A DNA stretch of 64,000 nucleotides, from assembly GCF_035984415.1 (NCBI RefSeq), contig NZ_CP130721.1, positions 186,001-250,000 on the forward strand, in the 5' to 3' direction. Both the position numbers and the translations under genes were made by a program. Under the pieces are notes generated by a model. It did no database searches, was not told where the DNA came from, and worked only from the letters and a program-made list of their open reading frames with translations. This DNA is from Streptomyces sp. NBC_01296 (GTDB lineage: Bacteria > Actinomycetota > Actinomycetes > Streptomycetales > Streptomycetaceae). This document shows positions 9,973 to 21,900 of this stretch, piece after piece (position 1 is the first letter of the stretch; each line of letters opens with the position of its first letter).

Positions 9973-12900
9973 ATGTCTGAACAGAGTCGGCTGGAACTCG
10001 CCCTGCCCGCGATCCGGGAGCTCAAGCGGCGGGCGACCGATCTGGAGGCACAACTGACCGAACCGGTCGCGATCGTGTCGATGGCGTGCCGGCTGCCGGG
10101 CGGGGTGGGGACTCCGGAGGAGTTCTGGGAGCTGCTGTCCTCGGGTGGGGACGCGATCGAGGGGTTCCCGTCGCGGTGGGACGGCTGGGACGTGTACGAC
10201 CCGGATCCGGAGGCCGTGGGCAAGAGCTATGCGCGGACCGGTGGATTCCTGCGGGACGTCGAGGAGTTCGACGCCGGTTTCTTCGGGATACCGCCGCGCG
10301 AGGCGCGGGCCATGGACCCGCAGCAGCGGGTCGTCCTGGAGACCGCCTGGGAAGCCCTCGAACGGGCCGGGTACCCCTCCGAAGCCGTCGAGGGCAGCAA
10401 CACCGGTGTCTACCTGGGCACGATGAACGGCGACTACGGCAGCCTGGGGCACGGCCTCGGGGACCAGGACGGCTACGTCAACACCGGCAGGGCGAGCAGT
10501 GTGCTGTCGGGCCGGGTGTCGTACGCGCTGGGGCTGCGGGGCCCGGCCGTCACGGTGGACACGGCGTGTTCGTCTTCGCTGGTGGCCCTGCACTTGGCGG
10601 TGACGGCGCTGCGGCAGCGCGAGTGCGACGTCGCGCTGGCCGGCGGTGTGACCGTGATGTCGACGCCGTCAGTGTTCGTGGAGTTCTCCCGGCTGCGGGG
10701 CACCGCGGCCGACGGCCGGTGCAAGAGCTTCTCCGCCGACGCGGACGGGGCCGGCTGGTCCGAGGGCTGTGGCGTGCTCGTACTGAAGCGGCTGTCGGCG
10801 GCGCAGGCCGACGGTGACCGGGTCCTGGCCGTGATCCGCGGTTCGGCCGTCAACCAGGACGGCCGGTCCCAGGGGCTGACCGCTCCGAACGGGCCCTCGC
10901 AGCAGCGCGTGATCCGGGAAGCCCTGTCGCGGGCGGGGCTGTCCCCGGCGGACGTGGACGCCATCGAGGCACACGGCACCGGCACCCCCCTCGGCGACCC
11001 GGTCGAAGCCGGTGCGCTGGCCGAGGTCTTCGGGCCGGGGCGGTCCGCGGAGCAGCCGGTATGGCTGGGGTCGTCGAAGTCGAACATCGGTCACGCCCAG
11101 GCCGCCGCGGGCGTGGCCGGCGTGATCAAGATGGTGCTCGCCCTCCAGCACGAGCAGCTGCCCCCGAGCCTGTACGCCGAGCGGCCCAGCGAGCACGTCG
11201 CATGGGAGGGCAGCGGGCTCGAGCTGCTGGGCGAGGCGCGCTCCTGGTCGCGGGAGGAGTCCCGGCCGCGGCGCGCGGGCGTGTCGTCGTTCGGCCTGTC
11301 CGGGACCAACGCCCATCTGGTCCTCGAAGAGGCACCGACGGGCACGGGATCCCCGGAGGAGCCCGAGGCGCCCGCCGTACGGGCCGTCCCCGGACAGGCC
11401 GCCGCCGGCGGGGTGTTCCCGGTGGTGGTGTCGGGCCGGGACGCGGGTGTGGTGCGGGCGCAGGCCGGGCGCTGGGCTGCCTGGTGGCGCGCGCACCCGG
11501 AGGTGTCCCTGGAGCGGGTGGCGTCCACCGCGCTGTGGCACCGCGGCTGGTTCGACCAGCGGGGAGCCGTCCTGGCCACCACCCGCGACGAGGCCATCAG
11601 CCGGTTGGAAGCGCTGGCCGAGGGGATCGAGACGCCCGGTGTGATCGCCCCCGTCGAGGGACTGGGCGACGAGGCCCTTCAGGGGGCCGGTGCCGGGGGT
11701 GTGTGGGTGTTCCCGGGTCAGGGGTCGCAGTGGGAGGGCATGGGCCGGGCGCTGTATGGGAGTTCGCCGGCGTTCGCGCGGGCGGTCGATGCGTGTGATG
11801 CGGCGTTGCTGCCGTGGACCGGATGGTCGGTGACCGAGGTGATCACCGGGCAGCGGCCGTTGTCCGGGGTGGAGGAGGTGCAGGCGGCACTGTTCGCGAT
11901 GGGTGTGGGCCTGGCCGCCTGGTGGGAGTCGATGGGTGTCACCCCGCGGGCCGTGATCGGGCATTCGCAGGGTGAGGTGGCCGCCGCGGTGGTCGCGGGC
12001 GTCCTGACCGTCGAGCAGGGCGCGAGGATCGTGGCGGCGCGTTCCCGGGCCGTGGCCACCTGCCGTGGTCAGGGCGGCATGGCCGTCGTCGAACGCGGCC
12101 ATGAGTGGATCGGCGAGCGCCTGGCCGGCACCGGCCTGTCGATCGCCGCGGTCAACACTCACACGTCCACGGTGATCTCCGGGGACGCCCATGCCCTGGA
12201 CACCCTGCTGGCGCAGCTGAAGACCGAGGACGTGTTCGCCCGCCGGGTGCAGGTCGACTACGCCTCCCACAGCGCCCACATGGACCCCCTCCTCCCCGCC
12301 CTGGCCGAGGAGCTCGCCGGCCTCCAGCCGGCAGCCGGACGGATCCCGCTCTACTCCACCGTCCACGGCCGTCTGGCCCACGGCACCGAGATGGACGCCG
12401 ACTACTGGTGCGCCAACCTGCGCCGGCCGGTCCGCTTCGACCAGGCCGCCCAGGCGGCCACCGCCGACGGCCACCACACCTGGACCGAGATCAGCCCGCA
12501 CCCCGTCATGGCCATGGCCCTCGACGAGATCACCCAGCAGCACGGCGGAACCACCGTCGCCACCGCCCACCGGAACCAGGCCGACACCACCGACGTCCTG
12601 TCCTCATGGGTCCGCGCCGGCCTCGCCCGCGGGAACGGCTGGCCGTGGGAGCGCGCGGTGCCGCGGACGCCGGTGGAAACGGCCCTGCCCACCTACGCCT
12701 TCGACCGCCGGCGCTACTGGCTCCCCACCTCCGCCGGCACCCCGGCCGACCCCTCGGCCTGGGGCGCGGACGGGCTCGACCACCCCTGGCTCCCGCTCTC
12801 CACCCCGCTCGCCGACGACGACGGCCTCGTCCTCACCGGCAGGATCGACGCCACCGCACCCGGACAGCGCTGGCTCAACGACCACAAGGTGTTCGGCACC

Positions 12901-15900
12901 GTGCTCCTGCCCGGCACCGGGATCCTCGACATGGTCCTCGCCGCCGCCGAACGCGTGGGCGCCACCGGGATCGACACCCTCACCCTGACCACCCCCCTGG
13001 TCCTCCCCGCGACCGGCGCGCTGCGCGTCCAGGTCGCCGTCACCGGCGCCGACGGCCACGGGGGCCGCCAGGTCACCGTCCACACTCACCCCGACCCCGA
13101 CACCCACCCCGACGCGCCCTGGACCACCCACGCCACCGCCCGGCTCACCCACCCGACAGCCGGCGACACCCACGGCGACGGCTTCCGGGACCTGCGGAGC
13201 GGGCCGGTGGCGGGCACCACACCCGTGGATCTGGACGGGTTCTACGACGGGCTGCGCGAGCGCGGGATCGACTACGGACCCGCCTTCCAGGGCCTGGTGG
13301 AGCTCTCCCGCAGCGGCGACACCGCCTACGCCGTGGTCCGCCTGCCCGAGTCGGCGGCCGGGGCCGGGGCCGAGAGCGCGGCGGCAGGCGGCTTCGCGGT
13401 GCATCCGGCGCTGCTGGACGCGGCGCTGCACGCGGTCGCCGTACTGGACGCCGACACCGGACGGGTGTCGCTTCCCTTCGAGTGGACCGGGGTGGAGCTG
13501 TACGCCACCGGGGCCACCGAACTGCGCGTCCGGATCGAGCGGGACCCCGCGTCGTCCGAGGCCCGGCTGTGGATGACGGACGCCCACGGCGATCCGGTGG
13601 CCTACGTGGACGCGCTCGTCCTGCGCCCGGCGACCGAACAGCAGCTGCGACAGCGTACGAGCGACCACCTCTACCGGCTCGACTTCCGGCCTTCCCCCGC
13701 GACCCGCGAGGTACCGGCCGAGACCTGGGTCCTCGGAGGCTCCGGCGACCTCGCGCACGCGACCGGCGGACGGCCCGTCACCGACGTGGCCGGGCTGCGC
13801 GCCCTGCTCGACGCCGGCGACGAGCCCCCGGCCCGCCTCGTCGTCGACAGCACCACGCGGGACCCCGGTGACCTGGCGGACGCGGTGCGCACGGCCACCG
13901 CCACCGCACTGCACGTGTTGCAGGGTCTGCTGGCCGAGTCCCGGCTGGAGGGGACCGAACTGGTCTGGGTGACCCGGCAGGCCGTACCGGCCGGGCCGGG
14001 GGAGGGCGTCGACGGTCTGGTGCACGCCCCGGTCTGGGGCCTGGTCCGTGCCGCGCGCGCCGAGTACCCCCAGCGGTCGCTGCGGCTGGTGGACACCGGT
14101 TCCGCGGCCGAGGACACCGCTGTGCTCGCCAGGGCCGTGTCCGTCGCCGACGAGCCCGAGATCGCCGTACGGGCCGGAGGGATACGGGTCGCGCGGCTGG
14201 TCCCGGTCGACCCGGAGCCGGAAGGCGCCACCGGGGAAACTCCGGTACCGGAGGGAACGGCACTGGTCACCGGCGGAACCGGTGAGCTGGGCCGGGAGCT
14301 CGCCCGGCACCTGGTGCGCACCCGCGGCGTCCGGCGCCTCGTACTGACCTCGCGTCAGGGCGAGCGGGCCCCGGGGGCCGCCGGCCTCGCCGCCGAACTC
14401 ACGGGGGCCGGGGCTGAGAGCGTACGGATCGTGGCCTGTGACGTCGCCGACCGGGAAGCCCTCGCCGGTCTGATCGGTTCCATCGACGATCTGGACTCGG
14501 TGTGGCACCTGGCCGGCGTACTGGACGACGGACTGCTCCCGGACCAGAACGCGCAGCGGCTGGAGCGCGTACTGGCTCCGAAGCTGGACGCGGCGCTGCA
14601 CCTGCACGAACTCACCCGAGAGCACTCGCTGTCCGAGTTCGTCATGTTCTCCTCGCTCGCCGGAGTGCTCGGAAGCCCCGGCCAGAGCACGTACGCCGCA
14701 GGCAACGCCTTCCTCGACGCCTTCGCCGTATGGCGGACGCACGCGGGCCTGCCCGCCAGGAGCCTGTCCTGGGGCCTGTGGGAGCAGGCCGGCACGGGGC
14801 TGACCGCACATCTCGGCCGGGCCGAGCTGACCCGGATCCGGCGCATGGGCGTCGAGCCGCTCTCCGTGGACCAGGGGCTGCGGGCACTGGACGCGGCGCT
14901 GGCGGTGGATTCGCTGGGACACCTGGTTCCCGTGCGGCTCGGGCTGGCCGCGCTGCACCGCGGCCAGCCCGAGGTGCCGGTACTGCTCCGCGGCATGGTC
15001 AGGACGCGCCTGCGGCGGGCGAACGCGGGGGAGGCCCCGTCGGGCCTGCGCGGCAGGCTCGCGGCGCTCTCCCCCGACCAGCGGCGGGAGACGGTGACGC
15101 TGCTGGTGCGGTCGGCGGCGGCGAACGTGCTCGGCCTTCCGGACAAGGGCGCGGTGCCGGCCCAGCAGGTGCTCAGGGACCTCGGCCTCGATTCGCTGAT
15201 GGCCGTGGAACTGCGGCGCCGGATCTCGCAGGAGACCGAGGTCCCGCTGCCCGCGACGCTGGCCTTCGACCACCCGACCCCGGCCGCCATGGCCGAGTTC
15301 CTCCTGGAACGGATGGACCTGGCACCGGCCGCGCCGCCCACCGGGGCCGTCGCACCGGCCGCGGGCGAGGCCCAGGCCCAGGCCCAGGACGACGATCCGG
15401 TCGCGATCGTGTCGATGGCGTGCCGGCTGCCGGGCGGGGTGGGGACTCCGGAGGAGTTCTGGGAGCTGCTGTCCTCGGGTGGGGACGCGATCGAGGGGTT
15501 CCCGTCGCGGTGGGACGGCTGGGACGTGTACGACCCGGATCCGGAGGCCGTGGGCAAGAGCTATGCGCGGACCGGTGGATTCCTGCGGGACGTCGAGGAG
15601 TTCGACGCCGGTTTCTTCGGGATACCGCCGCGCGAGGCGCAGGCGATGGACCCGCAGCAGCGCCTGGTGCTGGAAGCCTCGTGGGAGGCCCTGGAGCGCG
15701 CCGGATTGCGCCCCGGAACCCTCGAGGGCAGCAACACCGGCGTGTACCTCGGTGCGATGGGATCGGACTACGACCGATTCCACCGGCACGACCTGAGTGC
15801 GCTCGACGCGTACGGCTCGATGGGCAGCGCCGGCAGCGTGCTGTCGGGCCGGGTGTCGTACTCACTGGGGTTGCAGGGCCCGGCGGTGACGGTGGACACG

Positions 15901-18900
15901 GCGTGTTCGTCTTCGCTGGTGGCCCTGCACCTGGCGGTGACGGCGCTTCGCCAGGGGGAGTGCGACATCGCGCTGGCCGGCGGCGTGACCGTGATGTCGA
16001 CGCCCTCGCTGTTCGTGGAGTTCTCCCGGCTGCGCGGCATGGCCGCCGACGGCCGGTGCAAGAGCTTCTCCGCCGACGCGGACGGGGCCGGCTGGTCCGA
16101 GGGCTGCGGCGTGCTCGTACTGAAGCGGCTGTCGGCCGCGCGGGCCGACGGCGACCGCGTCCTGGCGGTCATCCGCGGTTCGGCCGTCAACCAGGACGGC
16201 CGCTCCCAGGGGCTGACCGCCCCGAACGGGCCCTCGCAGCGGCGCGTGATCCAGCAGGCCCTGTCGCGGGCGGGGCTGTCCCCGGCGGACGTGGACGCCA
16301 TCGAGGCGCACGGCACCGGCACCCCCCTCGGCGACCCGATCGAGGCGGGAGCCCTGGCCGAGGTCTTCGGACCGGGACGGTCCGCGCAGCAGCCGGTGTA
16401 CCTCGGTTCGTCGAAGTCGAACATCGGCCACGCCCAGGCCGCCGCAGGCGTGGCCGGCGTGATCAAGATGGTGCTCGCGCTCCAGCACGAGCAGCTGCCC
16501 GCGACCCTGCACGCCGACGAGCCGAGCCCCCATGTCGTATGGGAGGGCAGCGGGCTCGAGCTGCTGGGCGAGGCGCGCTCGTGGCCGCGCGAGGACTCCC
16601 GGGTACGGCGGGCGGGCGTGTCCTCGTTCGGGCTCAGCGGGACCAATGCCCACCTCGTCCTGGAGGAGGCGCCCGCCGTACGGGCCGTCCCCGGACAGGC
16701 CGCCGCCGGCGGGGTGTTCCCGGTGGTGGTGTCGGGCCGGGACGCGGGTGTGGTGCGGGCGCAGGCCGGGCGCTGGGCTGCCTGGTGGCGCGCGCACCCG
16801 GAGGTGTCCCTGGAGCGGGTGGCGTCCACCGCGCTGTGGCACCGCGGCTGGTTCGACCAGCGGGGAGCCGTCCTGGCCACCACCCGCGACGAGGCCATCA
16901 GCCGGTTGGAAGCGCTGGCCGAGGGGATCGAGACGCCCGGTGTGATCGCCCCCGTCGAGGGACTGGGCGACGAGGCCCTTCAGGGGGCCGGTGCCGGGGG
17001 TGTGTGGGTGTTCCCGGGTCAGGGGTCGCAGTGGGAGGGCATGGGCCGGGCGCTGTATGGGAGTTCGCCGGCGTTCGCGCGGGCGGTCGATGCGTGTGAT
17101 GCGGCGTTGCTGCCGTGGACCGGATGGTCGGTGACCGAGGTGATCACCGGGCAGCGGCCGTTGTCCGGGGTGGAGGAGGTGCAGGCGGCACTGTTCGCGA
17201 TGGGTGTGGGCCTGGCCGCCTGGTGGGAGTCGATGGGTGTCACCCCGCGGGCCGTGATCGGGCATTCGCAGGGTGAGGTGGCCGCCGCGGTGGTCGCGGG
17301 CGTCCTGACCGTCGAGCAGGGCGCGAGGATCGTGGCGGCGCGTTCCCGGGCCGTGGCCACCTGCCGTGGTCAGGGCGGCATGGCCGTCGTCGAACGCGGC
17401 CATGAGTGGATCGGCGAGCGCCTGGCCGGCACCGGCCTGTCGATCGCCGCGGTCAACACTCACACGTCCACGGTGATCTCCGGGGACGCCCATGCCCTGG
17501 ACACCCTGCTGGCGCAGCTGAAGACCGAGGACGTGTTCGCCCGCCGGGTGCAGGTCGACTACGCCTCCCACAGCGCCCACATGGACCCCCTCCTCCCCGC
17601 CCTGGCCGAGGAGCTCGCCGGCCTCCAGCCGGCAGCCGGACGGATCCCGCTCTACTCCACCGTCCACGGCCGTCTGGCCCACGGCACCGAGATGGACGCC
17701 GACTACTGGTGCGCCAACCTGCGCCGGCCGGTCCGCTTCGACCAGGCCGCCCAGGCGGCCACCGCCGACGGCCACCACACCTGGACCGAGATCAGCCCGC
17801 ACCCCGTCATGGCCATGGCCCTCGACGAGATCACCCGGCACCACGGCGGAGTCGCCGTGGCCAGCGCCCACCGGGACCGGGGCGACACCACCGACGTCCT
17901 CACCTCGTGGGTCCGCGCCGGCCTCGCCCACGCCGACGCATGGCCCTGGCAGCAACTCGTCCCCCGGACACCCCCGGCGAGCGAGCTGCCCACGTACGCC
18001 TTCGACCGCCGGCGGTACTGGCTCGCCGCCCCCGGCACCCCGCCCGCGGACGCCTCCGGGCGGGGCGTGGACGGGGTGGGCGGCGTGGACGGGGTGGACC
18101 ACCCGTGGCTCACGCTGTCGACACCGCTGGCCTCGGGAGACGGACTGATCCTCACCGGCACGATCGACCCCACCGACGGCGGGCAGTCCTGGCTGGGCGA
18201 CCACCGCGTGTTCGGCACGACGCTGCTGCCCGGCACCGGGATCCTCGACATGGTCCTCACGGCCGCCGAACGGGTCGGCGCCGGCACGGTGGAGACCCTG
18301 ACCCTCACCACCCCGCTGGTCCTGCCCGAGACCGGGCGGCTGCGGCTTCAGATCGCCGTCACCGACCTCGACGGCCACGGGCGCCGCCAGGCCACCGTGC
18401 ACACCCACCCCGACCCCGACGCCCACCCCGACACGCCCTGGACCACGCACGCCACCGCCCAACTCGCCCACGGCACAAGGCCGCACGACCCCGAACCCCT
18501 CGACTGGGCGGCGGCGGTCGGATCCGCGGAACCCGTGCCCCTGGACGGGTTCTACGAGCGCTTCCGCGAGCGCGGACTCGACTACGGCCCTGCCTTCCAG
18601 GGCCTCGGCGCCCTCTGGCGGCAGGGCGACGAGCTCTACGCCCTCCTCCGCCTCCCGGAGGACCTGCGGCCCGAAGGCTTCGGGATCCATCCCGCCCTCC
18701 TGGACGCCGCGCTCCACACGATCCTCACCGCCGAGGAAGCCCAGACGCCCGGCGACGAGAACACGGGGCACCGCGACGGCAAGCGGGTCCTGCTGCCGTT
18801 CGAGTGGAGCGACGCCCGGCTGTACGCGACCGGGGCCTCGGTCGTGCGGGTGCGCGTACGCCTCGACGGCACGCGCGAGCAGGCCGAGCTGTACGTGACG

Positions 18901-21900
18901 GACGAGCACGGGGACCCGGTCGTCACGGCGGGCCTCCGCCTCCGGGAAGCCCGCGCCGAAGGCCTGCGGACGGCGGCGCAGCAGCACCTGTACCGGCTGG
19001 AGTTCCAGGAATGCCCGTCGACGCCCGCCGCCGGGCCCGCGGACACCGTGATCACCACCGGCCCCCTCGCGGCCACACTGGGACTGCCCGTACTGCCCGT
19101 ACTGCCCGTACCGGACGCGGGAACCGCCACCGGACCGGTTCCGTCCCGCATCGTCGTGGACGCCACCCGGCCCTCCGGCACCCCGGAGGAGTTCACCGCG
19201 GCTGCCCTGGCCCGTGCGCGTGAGCTGCTGGCCGATCCACGCCTGACCGGTACCGAACTGGTCTGGGTGACTCGTCAGGCGGTCTCCGCGGACGAGGGCG
19301 AGGGCGTCGACCTGACCTCTGCGCCCCTGTGGGGCCTGCTGCGTGCGGCACGCGCCGAGGGACACCCGGTGCGGCTGCTCGACGTGGACGCCGGCGCGGA
19401 CGCGGACACGGTGCGGGCGGCACTGACCCTGCCCGAGCCGGAGCTGGTGGTCCGCGGCCGGACGGTACGGGTGCCCCGGCTGGTCCGGTTCTCCCCGCAC
19501 GACACGGCACCCGACGGCGGCCACGCCGCCGCGTCCGCGGCCGAGGGCACGGTGCTGATCACCGGTGGCACCGGTGAACTGGGCCGGCAGGTCGCCCTGC
19601 ACCTGGTGGGCTCATGGGGAGTGCGCAAGCTGGTCCTGGCCTCCCGCCGGGGTGACGCCGCGGACGGTTCCGACGAGCTCGTCGCCGAACTGACCGCCGC
19701 CGGGGCCGCCGACGTACGCGTGGTGGCCTGCGACGTCACCCGTCGCGAACAGCTGGCCGGACTCGTGGAGTCCGTCCCGGACCTCGTCGGCGTGTGGCAC
19801 CTGGCCGGCGTGCTCGACGACGGGCTGCTCACCGACCAGACCCCGGAGCGTCTGGAACGCGTCTGGGCGCCGAAGGCACGCGCGGCATGGTGGCTGCACG
19901 AGCTGACCGCGGACCGTCCGCTGACCTCGTTCGTGGTGTTCTCGTCCGCCGCGGGTGTCCTCGGAAGCGCCGGGCAGAGCGGCTACGCCGCGGCGAACGC
20001 GTTCGCGGACGCGGTCGTGCTCGAGCGGCGCCGACAGGGACTTCCCGCACTGAGCCTGTCCTGGGGGCTGTGGGAGCAGGCCGGTACGGGCCTGACCGCG
20101 CACCTGGGCCGGGCCGAACTGGCACGGATGCGCAGGCAGGGCGCGGCCCCGCTGACCGGCGCCCAGGCGCTGGGGGCTCTCGACACCGCGCTGACCGGCC
20201 GGCGGGCGCACCTCGTACCCCTGCGGATCGATCTGTCCGGGGCCGAGGACGACCGCGCGCCGCTGCTGCGCGGCAGGACCCGGATGCGCAGGCTCGCGGA
20301 CACCCGTACGGACAGCGCCGACACCGGCTGGTCCGCCCTGCCGGAACCGCAGCGCATCCGCGCGCTGGCCGACCTCGTGCGGCGCGAAGCGGCCGCGGCA
20401 CTGGGCCGCCCCGACGAGATCCGCCCCGACGCGGAGTTCACCGGACTCGGACTGGACTCCCTGATGGCCGTGGAACTGCGCCGCAGGCTGTCCGCGGAGA
20501 CCGGACTGTCCCTGCCCGCGACGGCCGTCTTCGACCACCCGACGCCCGCCCGCCTGGCGGAGTACCTGAACGGCTGCCTGGGCGACCTGGGAGAACTGGG
20601 AGGCCAGGGACAGGTCGCGGTCCGTCCGCGCGTGGAACGCGTGGAGCGGCGCGACGTCCATCCCGCGACCGAGGGGCAGCGCAGGCTGTGGTTCCTGGAG
20701 CAGATGAGCCCCGGCACGGCCGAGTACAACGTGACGATGCCGGTCCGGGTCCCCGAACCGCTGGACCGCGAGGCGTTCGCCTCCGCCGTCGAGCACGTGG
20801 TGCGGCGGCACGAGGCCCTGCGCACGGGCCTGGAGAGCCGCGACGGCGAACTGGTCCAGGTGGTGTACGAGGAGTTCGGCAGCCCCCTGTGCTTCGAGGA
20901 GGTCGCCGGCCCCGATGAGCTGGCCGACCGGATCCGCGTCGAGGCAGAGACGCCCTTCGACCTGTCCGGCCCCGTGCTGCTGCGCTGCCTGGTGCTGACT
21001 GGCGCCGACGAACAGGTGGTCTGCCTCACCCTGCACCACGCGATCGTCGACGCCTGGTCGCTGGTCATGACGCTCAACCAGCTGTTCGCCGCGTACGGGG
21101 AGTTCCGCGCCGGCCGCGTACCCGACAGCGGGAGCGCGTCACTCGTGCACCTCGGCGACTACGCCGGCTGGGAGCGGGACTCCATCGCGCGGGGAGCCTT
21201 CGAGACGGGACTGGGCTTCTTCCGGGACGAACTGTCCGGGGTCCCGCGTCTGGAACTGCCCCCGAGCGACCCGGACTCCGGCGCGGACAAGGTCGGATTC
21301 GCCGTGTCCGACGCCCTCCGGGGCGAGCTGGAGGCCCTCGCCTCCGAGGCGGGGGTCACCCTGTACACGGTGCTGGCCAGTGCCTTCGCGGTACTGCTCG
21401 CCCGGTACGGCGACCAGCGGGACTTCGGCATCGGCACGGTGTGGTCCGGGCGCGGGCTGTCCGGGTCGGCGGAGATCGTCGGCTTCCTCGCCAACACCCT
21501 GCCGCTGCGCTGCGACCTCTCCGCCGACCCGGACGTGCCCGAGCTGCTGGCGGCGATGAAGTCCCGCGTGCTCGGCGTGATGGAGCACCAGAACGTGCCC
21601 CTGTCCGAAGTGGTCAAGGTCGTCGACGCCGAGCGCAACGGCGAGGAGAACCCGCTGTTCCGGGCGGTCTTCAACTACGGCCTGGGCGCGGAGCCGGACG
21701 ACGACACGTGGCGGCCCTTCGCCGGGTTCTTCACCGGCAACGTCGCGGGAACCGCCAAGTTCGAGCTGACCATGAGCCTCGCACCCGCCGCGGAGGGACT
21801 GCGCGGTGAGCTGGAGTTCCGGACCCACGTACTGGACCGGGAATCCGCACGGGTCATGGTCGCGAACTTCGAGACCCTGCTGACCTCCTTCGTCCGGGAC

